32,403 nucleotides of DNA from Coriobacteriia bacterium. Its GTDB lineage: Bacteria; Actinomycetota; Coriobacteriia; Coriobacteriales; UBA8131. The position numbers and the translations under genes were made by a program. The notes under the pieces are model-generated. The model did no database searches. It was not told the origin of the DNA and was given only the letters and a program-made list of their open reading frames with translations. Positions 15,228-23,112 of the stretch are shown here, piece by piece (the stretch's first letter is position 1; the number at the start of each line of letters is the position of its first letter). The DNA lies in assembly GCA_009784945.1 (NCBI GenBank), contig WQXH01000023.1, forward strand, positions 1-32,403, read 5' to 3'.

Positions 15228-15962
15228 ATGCGCCTGTTGATCATCGAAGACGAGAAGAGCCTGGCTGAGGCTATGTCTCAGATTCTCACCAACGCCCATT
15301 ATATGGTTGACCTTTGCTTTGATGGAGAGAGCGGGCTCGAGCTCGCTCTAACGGGCATTCATGATGCAATCATCATCGACCTCATGCTGCCCAAACGAAG
15401 CGGCTTTAGCGTGCTTGAGGAATTACGTGCCGAAGGGCTCAGCACTCCGGTCATATTGCTTACTGCGAGAACAAACACCTCTGATAAAGTCCGGGGTTTG
15501 GACAGCGGTGCCGATGACTATCTCACCAAACCCTTTACCATGGCCGAGCTCATGGCGCGCATACGGGCGCTCTCGAGAAGACGAAGCGTGTTAGTGCCAG
15601 CCACCGTGCTGGTTGCAGGCAATCTTGAGCTGGATATGTCAACACTGTGCATACAAACCCCAAAACAGTCGTATCGCCTCACCCTCAAAGAAGCCCAGCT
15701 ATTGGAGCTTTTCATACTCAACAACAACTCCACGCTTGACGTTCAGACTCTCATTGACCGCATCTGGGGTTATGACTCAGAGGCCACTGGGCGCCACGTG
15801 CAAGTATACGTGTCGTTTCTGCGCAAAAAGCTCTCTTTGGTTGATACGTCTGTGCGCATTGAGACCGTGCGCGGCATTGGGTACCGACTTGAGACTCACG
15901 ACTCCGCCCCTCCTGAGCCCGCGAGCAAAGAGAAGATAAAACAGGAGCTAAAGGATGTTTAA
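15228..15962 (+). CDS. OmpR/PhoB-family response regulator
   Basis: DNA-binding response regulator of 244 aa. Receiver domain residues 1-~118: acidic pair Glu7/Asp8, phospho-acceptor Asp51 in AIIIDLMLP, Thr79 in LLTAR and Lys101 in YLTKPF. The C-terminal winged helix (~130-228) ends with GRHVQVYVSFLRKKL and RTVRGIGYRL-type sequence. An extra charged tail of about 15 residues follows. The end overlaps the kinase gene by 8 bp, so the two are co-translated. The signal sensed is unknown. Possible self-binding sites lie upstream at 15127-15175. Confidence 0.92.
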   Translation: MRLLIIEDEKSLAEAMSQILTNAHYMVDLCFDGESGLELALTGIHDAIIIDLMLPKRSGFSVLEELRAEGLSTPVILLTARTNTSDKVRGLDSGADDYLTKPFTMAELMARIRALSRRRSVLVPATVLVAGNLELDMSTLCIQTPKQSYRLTLKEAQLLELFILNNNSTLDVQTLIDRIWGYDSEATGRHVQVYVSFLRKKLSLVDTSVRIETVRGIGYRLETHDSAPPEPASKEKIKQELKDV

Positions 15963-17385
15963 GAAGCTGAGAAACAAAATACTCATTTCAAATATGATTG
16001 TGCTATCCCTTCTCACCATTGTGGCTATGGGTCTGACCTATGCAATGACAGAGAGAATGGTTCATGCCGATAACCTTCAAAGGCTTGCCGAAGAAGCTGC
16101 CAGCCAGAGTCACTCACTCAATGTTATCTCAGCTTTTCTCAACACAGAAGGTTGGTCATACACCGGCAACGCAGGGAGCAGGACCTTCGTGTGCGAAGAA
16201 ACAGGAGAAGTAACAGTTACCACTGGCGAGGAGATGTTTCTATTTATCTTTGTGGGCGACGACCCAGACCTCATACCCATTGTGAGCGGAACAGACTACC
16301 GTCTCTATCCAATGGACGCCTACCTTGAGGCTCAGCGCCTAAAGCCTCCTCACACTGCCTATTCACGTTATATCGACTATTATCGGGTTGCTGCCGGGGA
16401 TCGCATCTGGCTGGCGAGAGAGACTCCCTTTATTGTGTCAGATATTGATGACAACAGTCGTTTCACTCCGGATGTCGCGCTTGCAACAGTGCCCGTGCCT
16501 ATAAAGATTCCCGACGGTCTTACTGAGCTGACCCAGAAACAAATAGAACAACTCACAGATCCGCGCCTGGCTATGGTAGACATCACGGAGTCACTCGCTT
16601 CGCTAGCTCAGCTGAGGCTCATTCTTATTGCTTCAGGCATTGCCCTCACCGTCCTGTTCTTCTTTACATGCCTATTTCTTGCCAATCGCGCGGTGCGGCC
16701 AGCGGAGGAAAGTTGGATGCGCCAGAGGCAGTTCATGTCCGACGCTTCACATGAGCTCAAAACCCCTCTTTCCATCATAAGGGCAAGCAAAGAGGTCTTA
16801 CACAGCAACCAAGGGCAGACCGTAGAGAGTCAAGCTAAATGGCTCAACTCTATTGAGACCGAGACTCACCGCATGAGCAAACTGGTTGACACTTTGCTGA
16901 CGCTCTCTCAAGGTGATGAAACGCCAGCGCAGCTCGAAAAGCTTGACATCAGCAGCCTTGTTGACGAAGTGCGCACCATGTTTGAAGCGCCCTTCTACGA
17001 AAAAGGCCTCGTGCTGCACTCAGATATTACCCCTGAACTGCTTGCTCTTGGAGAGCCTGACGCACTTAAATCAGCCTTTGTTGCGCTTTTCGAAAACGCT
17101 CTGGGCTACACTCCAGAAGGGCAGGAAGTGTCTATCTCGCTCACCAAAGAACACAAACATATCAAGTTTGTCATTTGCAACACGGGGGTCTGCCTTTTGG
17201 ACGAAGATCTTATGCGCCTATTTGATCGCTTCTATCGCGTAGACCAGGCTCGAAGCTCAGGTCCAGGCGGGTACGGCCTTGGCCTCTCCATTGCCCAAGC
17301 CGCCGTACTACGCTCAGGAGGAAAACTAGAAGCCGCAAGCGATGACAACTCAGTTACCTTTGTCATACACCTAAAGCCAGCTTAA
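15955..17385 (+). CDS. membrane sensor histidine kinase
   Basis: Partner of the preceding regulator, 476 aa. TM1 lies near residues 8-28, an extracytoplasmic sensor domain of about 190 residues follows, and TM2 is near 220-240. The linker to the H-box is short, without a clear HAMP domain. Phospho-acceptor His266 is in SDASHELKTPLSII. The ATPase domain shows FENALGYTPEG (N-box), LFDRFYRVDQARSS (F-box) and GGYGLGLSIAQAAV (G-box). The Asn of the N-box is present, so activity is expected. A terminator follows 50 bp downstream. Confidence 0.92.
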   Translation: MFKKLRNKILISNMIVLSLLTIVAMGLTYAMTERMVHADNLQRLAEEAASQSHSLNVISAFLNTEGWSYTGNAGSRTFVCEETGEVTVTTGEEMFLFIFVGDDPDLIPIVSGTDYRLYPMDAYLEAQRLKPPHTAYSRYIDYYRVAAGDRIWLARETPFIVSDIDDNSRFTPDVALATVPVPIKIPDGLTELTQKQIEQLTDPRLAMVDITESLASLAQLRLILIASGIALTVLFFFTCLFLANRAVRPAEESWMRQRQFMSDASHELKTPLSIIRASKEVLHSNQGQTVESQAKWLNSIETETHRMSKLVDTLLTLSQGDETPAQLEKLDISSLVDEVRTMFEAPFYEKGLVLHSDITPELLALGEPDALKSAFVALFENALGYTPEGQEVSISLTKEHKHIKFVICNTGVCLLDEDLMRLFDRFYRVDQARSSGPGGYGLGLSIAQAAVLRSGGKLEAASDDNSVTFVIHLKPA

Positions 17386-17436
17386 CAATCTAAAGCGCAC
17401 ATAAGGCAACTACTGAGAGTCTTCTGAGAGTTACAA

Positions 17437-17465
17437 AAAGGTCTCACTTCCCGACCTTTGTTTTT
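17437..17465 (+). terminator. intrinsic terminator of the two-component operon
   Basis: AAAGGTC (17437-17443) pairs with GACCTTT (17453-17459) around a 9-nt loop and is followed by GTTTTT. It is placed just after the kinase gene. Confidence 0.75.
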
Positions 17466-17562
17466 CTGATGCCTCGACATATTGCGCTACACAGAAAGGG
17501 TTCTCATCCAGACCTTGGAATACGCATAGCTCATCCCATAATAGGGCACTGCCTTCAACATG

Positions 17563-17808
17563 TTAATAGCCAGATGTAAGTTCAACCCCTACAAAAACTG
17601 CTTCGTCGCCATAATATCCGTTTGATTCGCCATAGAGCCTCTTGCCCTGAGCTGAATTCTCGACAATAAACGTTAGGGCGGCAGGCACCACTCCCTCTGG
17701 GATTCTATTTGAAAAATGCTCATTATGTAGCACATTGTCGATTACTACTTGCGTTGCAGACACGTCACGCAATTCTCTCACAGGGCATTTGTTGACAAGG
17801 TATTCCAC
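17563..17808 (-). CDS. orphan fragment, 81 aa from a GTG
   Basis: I do not recognise it. The frame stays open upstream of the GTG to an in-frame TAG near 17880, adding about 24 residues (WKAQKDKLRPNRKTGAEV), so the true start may be lost. The body reads RELRDVSATQVVIDNVLHNE, then PEGVVPAALTFIVEN, GDEAVFVGVELTSGY. The coherent amphipathic pattern suggests a once-real protein. It lies directly downstream of a broken acetyltransferase gene on the same strand, in a decayed region. Confidence 0.35.
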   Translation of the reverse strand: MEYLVNKCPVRELRDVSATQVVIDNVLHNEHFSNRIPEGVVPAALTFIVENSAQGKRLYGESNGYYGDEAVFVGVELTSGY

Positions 17809-17935
17809 GACCTCGGCACCAGTTTTTCGATTTGGGCGCAGCTTGTCTTTTTGCGCTTTCCAAACTGCTCTCCACTAGGCAATCTAGCTACTTACTCTGT
17901 GGCCTCTCTCTTGCATCGTTCAATCCAAGAGATTC

Positions 17936-18499
17936 TTATAATGACGCAAAATATTCTTTCGCCAGAATGGCATAATTTGCGCAATCGCAAACACCTTGAT
18001 TGTTCCAGTCTGCTTCTCTCATTGTTCCTTCATAATGCAATCCGCACCTCAGCATGACCTTGCCAGATTTGGGATTTCTTGGATCATATCTTGATTCAAT
18101 GCGATTTACCTTCACTTCGTTAAAGAAGAAGGAGATTAGCAGCGAAAGAGATTCAGAGGCTATCCCCTGATTCCATCATCTTTTTCCCACGCAGCAGCCG
18201 ATGCGCACCATCTCTATCTGATCATCGACTTTTACGGCACCGATAGACCCAATCGGCACACCTCTGTTATCTTTTGGCACGATCGCCCAGAGATAATAGT
18301 TATTTTCTTGATAACGAGGTATCCATTCATCAAGAACACCTTTACTGATTTTGACACTTTCGTGATGGGGCCACATCAAGTATTTTGTTACTTCTGGGTC
18401 GTTTGCCCAATTATCATACATAGCCTGTGCGTCCTCTGCTCCGAATCTACGCAACAGCAAAGTATCGCTTTCTAATGCTTTCGTTCCCAAATGATTCAT
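17936..18499 (-). pseudogene. GNAT N-acetyltransferase (RimJ-like) interrupted by one TGA
   Basis: Acetyltransferase of the GNAT fold. The frame opens with MNHLGTKALESDTLLLRRF after a good GGAGGG ribosome site and carries NDPEVTKYLMWPHHES and NYYLWAIVPKDNRGVPIGSIG. It stops at TGA 18176-18178 after IGCCVGKR. Reading through in the same frame gives WNQGIASESLSLLISFFF, VNRIESRYDPRNPKSGKVML, RCGLHYEGTMRE and a natural end at 17936. That is exactly the missing acetyl-CoA-binding half and 187 residues in total. Relatives carry Trp at the stop position (GKRWW..G), so a single TGG-to-TGA change explains it. It is a recent pseudogene. Confidence 0.85.
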
Positions 18500-18603
18500 A
18501 TGAACACCCTCCGTAAAAACGTAATCGTTCGCCTGCCCTATCGCTCACAGGCGAGTAAAAATGCTTGTCCAATATGCTCACACACAGGTAATGCAAGCAC
18601 ACC

Positions 18604-19560
18604 CTAAAGCCCCAGCAAAGCTCGTAATTCATTGCGCGCTTTTACAAACCCAGCGCTTTCATTGCTTCGCAATCGCCTACCCATGCTGACTGCTAGCTGC
18701 TTGGCAACTCTCTCAAAACCCATCGTACTGGTAATCTGTCTGTTGGTCACGGTAATGACCGTCACGCCCATCGCAATCAAACTGTTTCGCTTCATGGCAT
18801 CGCTGGCTATTTGTTGAGGGGTCAGGTGTATTCTGTCGCTGTCATACTCAACAGCGACATCGAGGTCTGGCCAATACAGATCACAGCGAAAGAACGTCTT
18901 GCTTGAGGTCTCTTTGGCAGTTTTAGCTGGCCTTATTTTTGCATTTAACACCGGCATAGGAAAACCATAGCCGCCATGTCTATAAGGCAAAGTCAAGAGA
19001 AGGTAAAGGGTGGTCTCCCGCGGCGAGGCAGAGTTGTCTGCAAGATACTGCAAAACTCTCATTAATCGTCTCTGGCCAAAAACCCCTTCCATGCGAGAAA
19101 GGAATACTATCAACCTCTCCTTGTTGGCAAGCTGCCTGCGGTTGTATAAATGTCTCTCAGCGGTTGAAACGCCCATTACGGGCAAGGCGTAGGAACCACA
19201 GAGTTCCAACCCCAGCTCTAAGTGTTTGGCAAAGGGCAACTCGCTGTCCATCTGAAAGAAGCAAAGCTCTGGAGAGCTAACGAAAAGCCCGTTGCCCTCA
19301 GCGATGATGCTGCCTTCAGGCAAAGACTTGGTGAATACATGGGTTTTCAGCTTGTGTGTACGTCTCTTTGCGGCAGGCGTGCTCACCATAGCGTTAATTG
19401 GATACGATAGCCCCTGGTCATGGAGCAGACGTATTACTGAGGCCTCGGGAGGGACAGCAGGCGATATCCTCCTGCGCTGACGATGGTCGCGGTCGACTCG
19501 CGCTTTGCCATGAATACGCCAATACTCCATCGCTGACTTATGGGTTAGTACTATCTCCAT
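18604..19560 (-). CDS. DUF559/Vsr-like nuclease-fold protein, paralogue (copy 2)
   Basis: A 318-aa paralogue of the 6178-7173 product, starting MEIVLTHKSAMEYWR. Conserved blocks include SYPINAMVST, GNGLFVSSPELCFFQM, LGLELCGSY, IVFLSRMEGVFGQRRL and NSASPRETTLYLLL. The C-terminal fold has Asp227 in CDLYWPDLDVAVEYD, Glu238, Asp240, then D..KRNSL and VITVTNRQI. The spacing of Glu, Asp and the KRN helix matches DUF559/Vsr-type nuclease folds. It is downstream of guaA on the same strand but separated by 215 bp holding a long inverted repeat. A TATACT lies six bases before the ATG, as for copy 1, so the mRNA is probably leaderless. Function unknown. Confidence 0.75.
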   Translation of the reverse strand: MEIVLTHKSAMEYWRIHGKARVDRDHRQRRRISPAVPPEASVIRLLHDQGLSYPINAMVSTPAAKRRTHKLKTHVFTKSLPEGSIIAEGNGLFVSSPELCFFQMDSELPFAKHLELGLELCGSYALPVMGVSTAERHLYNRRQLANKERLIVFLSRMEGVFGQRRLMRVLQYLADNSASPRETTLYLLLTLPYRHGGYGFPMPVLNAKIRPAKTAKETSSKTFFRCDLYWPDLDVAVEYDSDRIHLTPQQIASDAMKRNSLIAMGVTVITVTNRQITSTMGFERVAKQLAVSMGRRLRSNESAGFVKARNELRALLGL

Positions 19561-19566
19561 GCCACA

Positions 19567-19572
19567 AGTATA
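19567..19572 (-). promoter_or_regulatory. -10 element for a leaderless transcript
   Basis: On the minus strand TATACT ends six bases before the ATG at 19560, the same geometry as for the copy-1 paralogue. No consensus -35 is seen. The region upstream is occupied by one arm of the 19577-19682 inverted repeat. Confidence 0.45.
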
Positions 19573-19576
19573 CTAC

Positions 19577-19682
19577 TTATTGCCGCATGTGCACGCAAAA
19601 GGACGATTTCTACCCGATATTTGGGCTATTTTGGCCAAAACAACCCTACTAACTGTCCTTTTGCGTGCATATACGGCAATAA
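19577..19682. repeat. long inverted repeat, 28-bp arms
   Basis: Arms 19577-19604 and 19655-19682 are reverse complements with two mismatches around a 50-nt interior. The interior holds the small palindrome TTTTGGCCAAAA. The arms contain TGCACGCAAAAGGAC. It lies between guaA and the DUF559-like gene. It could be a terminator for guaA, an operator region or a small mobile-element remnant. Confidence 0.65.
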
Positions 19683-19775
19683 CTTCACTTTCTATGCCAA
19701 GGCGCTTGCCATGGTAGCACCGGAGGCACCAGCTCAAGCGAAACGAGATTCAGGCAGTTGATATTATTCCCACTA

Positions 19776-20810
19776 CTACTCCCACTCTATGGTGCCGGGG
19801 GGTTTGGAGGTGATGTCGTAGGCTACGCGGTTGATGCCTGCTACTTCAGCTACGATACGGCTTGAGAGGCGCGCAAGTAAATCATGAGGGAGGCGAGCCC
19901 ACTTTGCGGACATGGCGTCCTTACTTTCTACGGCACGGATGATGATGGGACGCTCGTAGGTGCGGCAGCCGTTGCTCACTCCTACGCTCATAATGTCGGG
20001 GAGCACCGCAAAGTATTGCCAGACGCTCTGCTCGCTATCGCGCACACCGGTCTGGTCAAAGAGCAGGGCATTATAGGCATCAATCTCCTCGCGCACAATG
20101 GCATCTGCGTTCTTAAGCGTGACAAGCTTCTCTGCCGTAATAGCGCCTATAATGCGCACTGCCAGGCCGGGTCCTGGAAAGGGCTGTCGGTAGACCAACG
20201 ATGCAGGCAAGCCGAGAAGCACTCCAAGCTCTCGCACTTCGTGTTTGTAAAGCCTTTTGAGAGGCTCAATAAGATCAAAGTGCACACCCTCTGGAAAGGG
20301 CACCAAATTGTGATGGCTTTTTACTGCGCCATTGCTTTCGACGATATCGGGGTAGATGGTGCCTTGAGCCAGATACTTGACAGGCTCGCCCGTGCGCTGA
20401 GCAATTAAAGCGGCTTCTTCAAAAAAGACTCTCCAAAAAAGCGAGCCAATGATAGAGCGCTTTTGCTCTGGATCGGTTATGCCTGCCAGGGCGCTCAAGT
20501 AGCGTTCCTTGGCATCTACACATACAAAATCTACATCGAACTGAGTGGTAAAGAGCTGCTGCACTTCCTCGGGCTCGTCTTTTCGCAGAAGACCGTGATC
20601 AACAAACACACAGGTAAGTTGCTTGCCCAGAGCCTTAGAGAGCAGGGCGGCAACCACGCTGGAGTCCACACCCCCGCTTAGGCCGAGAATCACTCGCTGA
20701 TCGTTTACTTGAGCCTGAACCGCTTGAACCGTCCTGGCAATTGAAGCCTCGGCAGCCTCTTCTATCGCCAAGTCCAACCCGGACGCACCTGAGTCTTTTA
20801 TCGTCTCCAC
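19776..20810 (-). CDS. guaA: GMP synthase, ATP pyrophosphatase subunit/domain only
   Basis: Converts XMP to GMP. The 344-aa product carries the PP-loop SGGVDSS (residues 45-51), VFVDHGLLRKDE, YLAQGTIYPDIVES, the dimerisation part RQPFPGPGLAVRIIG and the conserved end SKPPGTIEWE. Bacterial GuaA is normally about 510 aa with an N-terminal glutamine amidotransferase domain; here that is replaced by ~25 unrelated residues. The upstream 165 bp cannot encode it because a divergent gene begins there. This resembles the two-subunit (GuaAb) arrangement. The glutaminase must be encoded elsewhere, or the enzyme uses free ammonia. Confidence 0.9.
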   Translation of the reverse strand: METIKDSGASGLDLAIEEAAEASIARTVQAVQAQVNDQRVILGLSGGVDSSVVAALLSKALGKQLTCVFVDHGLLRKDEPEEVQQLFTTQFDVDFVCVDAKERYLSALAGITDPEQKRSIIGSLFWRVFFEEAALIAQRTGEPVKYLAQGTIYPDIVESNGAVKSHHNLVPFPEGVHFDLIEPLKRLYKHEVRELGVLLGLPASLVYRQPFPGPGLAVRIIGAITAEKLVTLKNADAIVREEIDAYNALLFDQTGVRDSEQSVWQYFAVLPDIMSVGVSNGCRTYERPIIIRAVESKDAMSAKWARLPHDLLARLSSRIVAEVAGINRVAYDITSKPPGTIEWE

Positions 20811-20975
20811 TACCTATACTCCTTTATTTTGCCCTCTATGAAAAGAACCTCGACTACCTTTGTTTCTCCACGACTTTATCTCTTCTGTTTTTTGCTATTT
20901 CACTGGTAATTATCCTTCTGGTATGCTAACATATCGGCAGATGTATTGTGTTGACTTTTAGCAAGGGTGGGGACC

Positions 20976-22952
20976 ATGCACCTCAGGGGACTGACTGTGA
21001 GAAAGATGTTATCAGGAGCACTGGCTGCCATGCTCGCAATGAGCATGTTTTTTGCTGCGCCTATGGCCTGGGCATCCGACATCTCCACTCTTGATTTAGA
21101 GAATCAAATACCTACCCCGTCTGCGCCTCCTGTTAACGAGGCACCGGTGGCTCCAGAAAACCAAGATCCTTGTGACGTAGCAGATGCTCCTATTGAAGAA
21201 GCTCTACCAAGCCTAATGGAAGATGAGACAGCTGTAGATGACTTCATTGTTGATGAAGCTGCTCTTGATGAGGTCTTTGAAGTAGAGACTACAGAGCCCC
21301 AAAACGAATTGGAGAGCGCTGTACAAGATACCGATGCTTTAGTCGATTTGGCTGCTGGCACGGTTGACCCTCTTGACGCTGGTGCGGAAGACTTCATGAG
21401 CGCTGAATCTGATATCAACGCCAGCAGCAGTGTTCTTGATAGGATTAGAGCCCTCTATGAGCTCGGAAAAGCGCTTGATGAGTTGCTGCGCACCATTCAG
21501 TCTGCCTCTGGCCCCAGCGTTGTGTGTGTTGATAGCACCACGCTCTCCGAGGACAACCTTTCTGCTCAGTTTCACGAGGGCGTGTACTACTTAAGGGTTG
21601 TCTCTTTAATAAACACTATCAATCAGCTTCTGGTTGAATGCGGTCTTCCCGGTGGGCTCAGCATTTCTGCCCTTCCCATAAGCGTTGCTGGAGGTGTTCC
21701 AGAGGGCTTTACTTTTTCTGGCAACACTCTCGTGCTCACTGACACCAGTCTTCTTATTCACAACCCTGATTTAGGCGACGAGCCCGATGCTCAGCATCGC
21801 TCTTATCTGTTCACCTTCCACCTGAGCACTGGAACGCCTTACATTGACACGTGGCTGCTGGGTAATGGAGTTTCCTCTCTTGCTGCTGAGACTTTTGTTA
21901 TCGACTTAAAGCTGATTCACCCCGAAGAGGGAAATGATACCGACAACGGCAACGGCAACGGCAACGGACACGGTCATGGACATGGACATGGACATGGGCA
22001 CGGCAATGGCCAAGGTAACGGAAACGACCAGGGCAGCGGAAACGGCCAAGGCAACGGCAACGACCAAGGCAACGGCAATGGCCAAGGCAACGGCAACAGC
22101 AACGGCAACGGAAATGGCCATGGCAACGGAAACGGTCAAGGTAACGGTCATGGAAATGGCAACAACCCTGGCACCGGCACCGACCCTGGCAGCGACCCCG
22201 ACCCTGGCACCGGCACCGACCCCGGCACCGGCACTGACCCTGGTGATAATAAGAATCCCGGCGGCGGAACTGATGCCGGCGAGGGATCTGACCCTGGCAC
22301 CGGCACTGACCCAGACGATAGCACGAAGCAAGGAGACGACTCTACTTCTGATCTTGGTGCCACAAAGGAACCATCCGATGACAGTGAGATTAATATCGCT
22401 GCAAGCCCTGACCTATTCACCCCTCCTACTGCTGCAACGAATCCTTTTAATACAAGCAACCCGCTTTTGACAAGCCTGTCGATTGCTCCTGATGAAGCAC
22501 TGCCCACCCGTGACAATGCCCCCGTGTCTTCAGCAGATTCCGCTATTGAAAGCCCACAGATTCCCATGGCTTACATGATGATTGACGAGCAGGGAAACCT
22601 CTTGGCCGCCAACGCCGGCCTGGTTTCGCTTTCAATGGCACTGGCCTTAGCCTCATTGGTATCTTTGCGACAAGGTAGATTTAATAACCAGCGGTTTTCT
22701 GACACTGCAGTGCAGCTCAACCATGTTGGTCGCGTTATGGGTGCGGTGAGTGTTGGGCTTGGTGGCCTCAGCGCGACCCTTCTGGTGTTGTCTCAGTATA
22801 TAGGCACCGAACCATACAATTCCAGCGTGGCATGGACACCCGTCTTAGTTACGGTTGCCGTGGTTCAAATTGCCTGCACCTTAACCCTTTTGCTCAGCAC
22901 TCTCATGGCGCGTAGACGAGCAGGCAAGCCCCGCTACAGGATACGCTACTGA
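20976..22952 (+). CDS. secreted/membrane-anchored protein with Asn-Gly-His-rich tract
   Basis: No recognised family. The ATG at 20976 (MHLRGLTVRK) has GGGTGGGG just upstream; a GTG at 20967 is an alternative. A signal peptide ends near PMAWA-SD. Residues ~30-130 are acidic (Glu/Asp/Ala). Residues ~150-305 look globular (YYLRVVSLINTINQLLVECG, IDTWLLGNGVSSLAAETFVI). Residues ~322-455 are low-complexity NG/HG/QG dipeptides, then PGTGTDPG repeats. A Ser/Pro/Thr segment follows, and the C-terminus has three likely helices (~545-562, 585-610, 620-645) ending in RRRAGKPRYRIRY. The architecture suggests a surface display protein held by C-terminal helices. It is divergent from guaA. Confidence 0.8.
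   Translation: MHLRGLTVRKMLSGALAAMLAMSMFFAAPMAWASDISTLDLENQIPTPSAPPVNEAPVAPENQDPCDVADAPIEEALPSLMEDETAVDDFIVDEAALDEVFEVETTEPQNELESAVQDTDALVDLAAGTVDPLDAGAEDFMSAESDINASSSVLDRIRALYELGKALDELLRTIQSASGPSVVCVDSTTLSEDNLSAQFHEGVYYLRVVSLINTINQLLVECGLPGGLSISALPISVAGGVPEGFTFSGNTLVLTDTSLLIHNPDLGDEPDAQHRSYLFTFHLSTGTPYIDTWLLGNGVSSLAAETFVIDLKLIHPEEGNDTDNGNGNGNGHGHGHGHGHGHGNGQGNGNDQGSGNGQGNGNDQGNGNGQGNGNSNGNGNGHGNGNGQGNGHGNGNNPGTGTDPGSDPDPGTGTDPGTGTDPGDNKNPGGGTDAGEGSDPGTGTDPDDSTKQGDDSTSDLGATKEPSDDSEINIAASPDLFTPPTAATNPFNTSNPLLTSLSIAPDEALPTRDNAPVSSADSAIESPQIPMAYMMIDEQGNLLAANAGLVSLSMALALASLVSLRQGRFNNQRFSDTAVQLNHVGRVMGAVSVGLGGLSATLLVLSQYIGTEPYNSSVAWTPVLVTVAVVQIACTLTLLLSTLMARRRAGKPRYRIRY
21941..22330 (+). repeat. 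in-gene hexanucleotide-type tandem repeats
   Basis: Degenerate GGCAAC/GGACAT/GGCCAA units encode alternating Gly with Asn, His, Asp or Gln, then ACCGGCACYGACCCTGGC-type units encode PGTGTD. The tract is prone to slippage, so its length may vary between strains. It is not a CRISPR array, since the units are contiguous and coding. Confidence 0.85.
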
Positions 22953-22963
22953 CCTCAGTAGCG
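22944..22963 (+). terminator. hairpin over the stop codon of the surface protein gene
   Basis: CGCTACTGA and TCAGTAGCG are perfect 9-bp arms separated by CC and include the TGA stop codon. No T tract follows, so termination is uncertain. The gene converges with the tsa operon. Confidence 0.35.
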
Positions 22964-23112
22964 CCTCTTCATAATCAGCTTAGAGCCTCCCTTTTATTAT
23001 CATCGCCCATTGATTGTTATGAGCGCATTGATGTGATTGGGCAACTTTACCAACAACCAAGCCCTTAGAGGGCGCACAGTGTCAACGACAAACAATCCAT
23101 CATTACAGCCCA

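Noticed and set aside
17749-18057. Plus-strand 102-aa frame
   Set aside because: It lies antisense to the acetyltransferase pseudogene and the orphan fragment, without a ribosome site or motif.
17936-18499. TGA recoded as tryptophan or selenocysteine
   Set aside because: TGA serves as a normal stop for other genes here, and the homologous position is Trp, so a nonsense mutation is simpler.
21941-22330. Possible CRISPR array
   Set aside because: The repeats are contiguous 6- to 12-base coding units with no spacers.
21906-22567. Minus-strand and alternate-frame ORFs over the Asn/Gly repeat tract
   Set aside because: Repetitive codons keep several frames open; only the plus-strand frame has a signal peptide and membrane helices.
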